Assembly: GCA_020444475.1 (NCBI GenBank)
Contig: JAHLKV010000001.1
Location: 868,001-932,000 of the forward strand
DNA: 64,000 bases
Direction of reading: 5' to 3'
Origin: a bacterium
GTDB lineage: Bacteria; Zixibacteria; MSB-5A5; GN15; FEB-12
Of the stretch, positions 60,574 to 64,000 are shown piece by piece. Position 1 is the stretch's first letter, and the number at the start of each line of letters is the position of its first letter. The notes under the pieces were generated by a model. That model was not told the origin of the DNA, made no database searches, and saw only the letters and a program-made list of their open reading frames with translations. The translations under genes were made by a program, and so were the position numbers.

Positions 60574-61232
60574 TGGAGCACCCCGTTGACAAGCTGGTAA
60601 TAGGTCGTTTGCGGAAGCTCCTGAGACGGCAGGTCGGAGGTCAGAATCAGCATGGAGCGGCCGGAGAGGGCTACCTTCTGCAGCACCTGATGCACCCGCT
60701 CCCAGGTGTTTTTGTCCAGCCCGGCCATTGGCTCATCGATTATGAGAAGCGGTTGATTGGCTATCGATGCTCGCGCGAACTGGGTCAGGGTGTTTTCAAC
60801 CCGCGTCAACGATGGCGGGTACTCCGAGGCCTGCTTGAGCAACGAGTACTCGGTCAGGACCTTGAACAGGCGCTCTCGCTGGTCCTTCTTGCGCAAGCCG
60901 GCGAGGACGAGCGGCAGCGTTATGTTTTCGGCCACCGAGAGAAGCGGCATCAGTCCGAACGGACCGCCGATGCCGCCGATCTGGCGACGCACCTTTCGAA
61001 TCGCGCTTCGACGCCCTTTCTTGAGCAGATGACCAAACACTTCGACCGAGCCAACCGAGGCAAACCGCACGCCGGTTAGAAGTTCCACCAGGGTCGTCTT
61101 GCCGGACCCGGCCGAACCTGCAATCACCGCCGATTGCTCCGGCTGCAAGGTGAAATTCAGATCGCGAAAAACGAAATCGCCTCGATCGTTGCGAAGCTGT
61201 ACGTTTTGCAGTTGTACCAAGGGCTGTTTCAT
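60570..61232 (-). CDS. ftsE: FtsE-like ABC ATPase with missing Q-loop, signature and H-loop
   Basis: 220 residues, normal FtsE size. Walker A 'GSAGSGKTTLVELL' and Walker B 'LLIIDEPMAGLD' are intact. The Q-loop (IFQ in E. coli) reads 'IGGIGGPFGL', the signature LSGGEQQR reads 'LTRVENTLTQ', and the switch His is Ser in 'LILTSDL'. Coupling with ftsX (GTGA overlap) and envC makes the identity as FtsE secure by context. In E. coli FtsE drives FtsX and EnvC to activate septal amidases. How this ATPase would couple hydrolysis without these motifs is unclear. No obvious promoter was found; gap to the divergent gene is 137 bp. Confidence 0.88.
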   Translation of the reverse strand: MKQPLVQLQNVQLRNDRGDFVFRDLNFTLQPEQSAVIAGSAGSGKTTLVELLTGVRFASVGSVEVFGHLLKKGRRSAIRKVRRQIGGIGGPFGLMPLLSVAENITLPLVLAGLRKKDQRERLFKVLTEYSLLKQASEYPPSLTRVENTLTQFARASIANQPLLIIDEPMAGLDKNTWERVHQVLQKVALSGRSMLILTSDLPSQELPQTTYYQLVNGVLQ

Positions 61233-61369
61233 AGCGATACGCGTCCCTGCTCAGCGCCGTTGACATTGTCTCCCTCGACCCCTATCTTGTACTCCGTTCG
61301 TAAAAAGCGGGCGCTTCGCTCCGATAATCAGTGTATAAACCCTCACAGGTGACTTCAATTAAAAACACC

Positions 61370-62311
61370 ATGAGCAGACTCTTTGTATTGATACTGTTTC
61401 TGGCGACCACGGTTGCAGCGGCTGACGCCGAAACATTCGTACCGGTCGCCAACGACATCACCGACAACATCACGGGGATCGATTTCGTCTCCCCTGATAC
61501 AGGCTATCTTGTCACGCAGGGCGGCGTACTGGGGTACACGCACAACGGCGGCCGCACCTGGCTGACCTCGACGATCGCGCCCGGGATAGTCTTCGAAGAC
61601 GTCTCCTTCCTCGACGGGCGCCACGGTTTGGCCTGTGGTCGGGGCGGGGCATTGTATCTCACCCGCAATGGCGGACGTCACTGGGAGAACCACTCTCTGG
61701 CCGACACGATTCCCTGGCTGCTTTCGGTGCAATGGATCGACTCGCGCCACGCCGTCGCGGTCGGCATGACCCGCGAGGGGGCCTCTCCGCTGGTCGGTTT
61801 TACGCTGGTCACGTCCGATGCCGGCAACTCCTGGCAGAGACAGGAGACACTGGGAATCGGCTACGGTGAGTTGTTTCTCGCCGACAGTGGCCCGGTCTAC
61901 TTCCAGTCATTCGGGAAACTGCACATGAGTCGCGACGGCGGGCAGACCTGGCGGACTATCAAGACGCTCGAAGGCACCCCTGGTCGCGTGACTGCTGTCA
62001 ATGGGCGGGTTGGAATCCTCGCCGGCGCCGGCGGGCGTCTTATGTATTCACACGACAACGGCAAGACCTGGAACGATGTCTCCGTCGAGAAGACCAATGC
62101 CTTCACCTGCCTGCGGATGATCAGCGCCGATACCGGCTTTGTCGCCGGCCTGGGTGGCATTGTCTTGAAAACGACCGATGGCGGCGCGACCTGGACAGAC
62201 ATCAGTCTCGACGCTTCACTCAGTTTCGATATCTACGACATGGCGATCACCGATGATCACCTGCTGCTGATCGGGCAGTACGGCACGATTCTCAGCGCCG
62301 CAATCGAATAG
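61370..62311 (+). CDS. secreted YCF48-like beta-propeller protein
   Basis: 313 residues from ATG 61370 (the frame opens at 61331, but the signal peptide starts at 61370). Signal peptide 'LFVLILFLATTVAAADA'. Six or so YCF48/BNR-like repeats of the form T-x-N-G-G-x-T-W: 'THNGGRTW', 'TRNGGRHW', 'SRDGGQTW', 'SHDNGKTW', 'TTDGGATW'. No C-terminal sorting domain is visible. Such propellers act as assembly factors or extracellular sensors; the function here is open. Monocistronic, divergent from ftsE and convergent with rho. Confidence 0.85.
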   Translation: MSRLFVLILFLATTVAAADAETFVPVANDITDNITGIDFVSPDTGYLVTQGGVLGYTHNGGRTWLTSTIAPGIVFEDVSFLDGRHGLACGRGGALYLTRNGGRHWENHSLADTIPWLLSVQWIDSRHAVAVGMTREGASPLVGFTLVTSDAGNSWQRQETLGIGYGELFLADSGPVYFQSFGKLHMSRDGGQTWRTIKTLEGTPGRVTAVNGRVGILAGAGGRLMYSHDNGKTWNDVSVEKTNAFTCLRMISADTGFVAGLGGIVLKTTDGGATWTDISLDASLSFDIYDMAITDDHLLLIGQYGTILSAAIE

Positions 62312-62334
62312 CAGCCGGACTCACTTGACTCCGG

Positions 62335-62366
62335 ACGAAAAAAGGCGCGGTGTCAACCGCGCCTTT
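62335..62366. terminator. bidirectional terminator between the propeller gene and rho
   Basis: AAAGGCGCGG (62341-62350), TGTCAA, CCGCGCCTTT (62357-62366): a perfect ten-base stem. The A run before it supplies the T tract for rho transcription on the minus strand; on the plus strand the tract is short. Confidence 0.85.
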
Positions 62367-62389
62367 GTCATTTGCACTATTTCCGGAGA

Positions 62390-63637
62390 TCAGTCCTTCA
62401 TCGATGCCAGGAACTTCTCGTTGCTCTTGGTCTTTCTCATCCGGTCGACCAGAAACTCCATAGCTTCGATCGGATTCATCTCCGCCAGGAACTTGCGAAG
62501 GATCCATATCTTGGACAGCGTCTCCTGATCCATCAGCAGCTCTTCCTTGCGGGTCGACGAGCGGTTGATATCCATGGCCGGGAAGACACGACGATCGGAG
62601 AGGCGACGGTCGAGCACCATTTCCATGTTGCCCGTTCCCTTGAACTCCTCGAAAATCACTTCGTCCATGCGGGAGCCGGTCTCGATCAGCGCCGTCGCAC
62701 AAATAGTTAGTGAACCGCCCTCTTCGACATTTCGCGCGGCGCCGAAGAATCGTTTCGGTTTGTGAAGCGCGTTGGAGTCGACACCGCCGGAGAGGATCTT
62801 GCCGGAGTGCGGTACGACCGAGTTGTGGGCGCGCGCCAGACGGGTGATCGAATCGAGCAGGATCACGACGTCGTGGCGATGCTCTACCAGACGTTTGGCT
62901 TTCTCCAGCACCATGTTGGCCACCTGCACGTGACGGTCGGCCGGTTCATCGAAGGTCGACGAGACTACCTCACCCCGCACCGAACGACGCATGTCCGTCA
63001 CTTCTTCGGGGCGCTCGTCGATCAGCAGCACGATCAGTTTGACATCGGGATGATTCGCCGTGATCGCCTGCGCGATCTTCTGAAGGATGATCGTCTTACC
63101 GGCTTTCGGCGGCGAGGTGATCAGCGCCCGCTGGCCCTTGCCGATCGGACACATCAGGTCGATTATCCGGGTCGTAAGCTGCTCGGCGGACAACTCCAGT
63201 TTGAACGGCGTATTCGGATAGAGCGGCGTCAGGTTGTCGAAGAGCGTTTTGTGCTTGGCCGCCTCGGGGTTCTCGTAGTTAACCGATTCGATCTTGAGGA
63301 GAGCAAAATACCGCTCGTTGTCTTTGGGCGGTCGCACCTGCCCGGAGACGGTGTCGCCGGTCCGAAGATCGAAGCGCTTGATCTGCGACGGGGAAACGTA
63401 GATATCGTCCTGTCCCGGGAGGTAGTTGTAGTCGGGGGAGCGAAGGAAGCCGTACCCCTCGTCCATGATCTCCAGGACGCCCTCGGCAAGAATCGCGCCG
63501 TTTTGCGAGGACTGGCTCTCCATGACCTTGTAGATCAGCTCGGACTTTCGCAGGCCGGAAACGCCCGGAATGTCCAGATCTTCGGCGATCTTGAGCAGCT
63601 CCGCAATCGTTTTAGATTTCAGATCGGCTAGTTCCAT
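62390..63637 (-). CDS. rho: transcription termination factor Rho
   Basis: 415 residues from ATG 63637, with AGGAAG upstream. N-terminal Rho_N helix bundle (about 1-40, '[17 protein letters not shown]'), the OB-fold RNA site '[32 protein letters not shown]', then the hexameric ATPase with Walker A '[11 protein letters not shown]', Walker B '[15 protein letters not shown]' and the Q/R loops. Length is normal. Followed by a terminator. Confidence 0.98.
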   Translation of the reverse strand: MELADLKSKTIAELLKIAEDLDIPGVSGLRKSELIYKVMESQSSQNGAILAEGVLEIMDEGYGFLRSPDYNYLPGQDDIYVSPSQIKRFDLRTGDTVSGQVRPPKDNERYFALLKIESVNYENPEAAKHKTLFDNLTPLYPNTPFKLELSAEQLTTRIIDLMCPIGKGQRALITSPPKAGKTIILQKIAQAITANHPDVKLIVLLIDERPEEVTDMRRSVRGEVVSSTFDEPADRHVQVANMVLEKAKRLVEHRHDVVILLDSITRLARAHNSVVPHSGKILSGGVDSNALHKPKRFFGAARNVEEGGSLTICATALIETGSRMDEVIFEEFKGTGNMEMVLDRRLSDRRVFPAMDINRSSTRKEELLMDQETLSKIWILRKFLAEMNPIEAMEFLVDRMRKTKSNEKFLASMKD

Positions 63638-63694
63638 CGTACTTCCTATGTGTTTATCAGTAATCAATAATAAGCAGTGTGAAAGAGCGGCAAA

Positions 63695-64000
63695 TCAATC
63701 GTCGGCCAGTTCCTCAACCGGCGCGTCCCCCCAGAGCTTCTCCAGAGCATAAAATCGACGGGTCGGCTCGTAGAAGACGTGGACGACCACGTCCACATAG
63801 TCGAGCAGGACCCAGTTGCCCCCTTTGCGACCCTCGCGGTGATACGGCTTGATGCCTTCTTCGCGCAGACCGTCTTCGACCGCCGAGGCGATCGCATTCA
63901 CCTGGACATCGGCATCCCCCGACGCGATAACGAAGTAGTCGCAGACCGAGGACAGCCCTTTCAGTTTGAGAATCTTGACATCAAAAGCCTTTTTGGACAG
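63695..64000 (-). CDS. rsfS: ribosomal silencing factor RsfS (5' end beyond window)
   Basis: 101 visible residues, open to the window edge. The family pattern is clear: 'DYFVIASGDADVQVNAIASA', 'EGRKGGNWVLLDYVDVVVHVF' and 'RRFYALEKLWGDAP'. RsfS binds L14 on the 50S subunit and blocks subunit joining in slow growth. The gene ends 57 bp before the rho start. The N-terminal 15 or so residues are missing. Confidence 0.93.
   Translation of the reverse strand: MSKKAFDVKILKLKGLSSVCDYFVIASGDADVQVNAIASAVEDGLREEGIKPYHREGRKGGNWVLLDYVDVVVHVFYEPTRRFYALEKLWGDAPVEELADD

Overview
The window is GC-rich, gene-dense bacterial chromosome with almost every gene on the minus strand in long, tightly overlapping operons. 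No rRNA, tRNA, CRISPR array or prophage was seen. The gene set indicates a diderm with an outer membrane and a DAP-type peptidoglycan: apolipoprotein N-acyltransferase (Lnt), a DAP-type MurE, and secreted proteins ending in a type IX-secretion-like C-terminal domain with an 'NPFNPS' motif. Together with a PorX-type regulator this points to the FCB superphylum outside classical Bacteroidetes. Candidate phylum Zixibacteria or a relative is my best guess, by inference only, since no marker was searched.

Layout. (1) 1-5.3 kb: partial mazG, valS with a clear sigma70-type promoter, then an accessory island with tandem structured repeats, REP-like hairpins and a REP-associated tyrosine transposase, followed by a degenerate GGDEF gene. 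(2) 5.5-18.5 kb: one long minus-strand unit headed by serS: serS, a PorY-like kinase, PorX, tsaE, tsaB, rimI, accD, folC (interrupted by a frameshift in an A9 run), two GAF histidine kinases and an NtrC-type regulator. (3) 18.7-20.9 kb: rpmB, a secreted hypothetical protein and an orphan flagellin-like gene. (4) 21.0-37.5 kb: a complete dcw cluster in canonical order (mraZ, rsmH, ftsL, ftsI, murE, murF, mraY, murD, ftsW, murG, murC, ftsQ, ftsA, ftsZ). It has a consensus promoter and 10-bp-phased MraZ boxes at its head and a hairpin terminator at its end. (5) 37.6-40.2 kb: two inverted perfect DnaA boxes and a gingipain-family (C25) protease with a type IX-like sorting domain. (6) 40.1-61.2 kb: a minus-strand superoperon of ftsE-ftsX-envC, holB, ricT, metG, tatD, rsmA, a pdxJ-like gene, an rlu gene, a small carbonic-anhydrase-like gene, purM, gpmI, lnt, a secreted propeller protein, a FemAB-like gene and three glycosyltransferases. 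(7) 61.3-64 kb: a secreted YCF48-like propeller, rho and partial rsfS.

Three themes recur. Cell division and peptidoglycan: the dcw cluster, plus FtsEX-EnvC in which FtsE has lost several ABC motifs. Type IX-like secretion: PorX and a PorY-like kinase in one operon, and two CTD-bearing secreted proteins, one next to glycan genes. Divergent copies of standard genes: a PdxJ-like protein without its catalytic histidines, a GGDEF domain without GGDEF, folC split by a frameshift, and murE whose only well-placed start is ATT.
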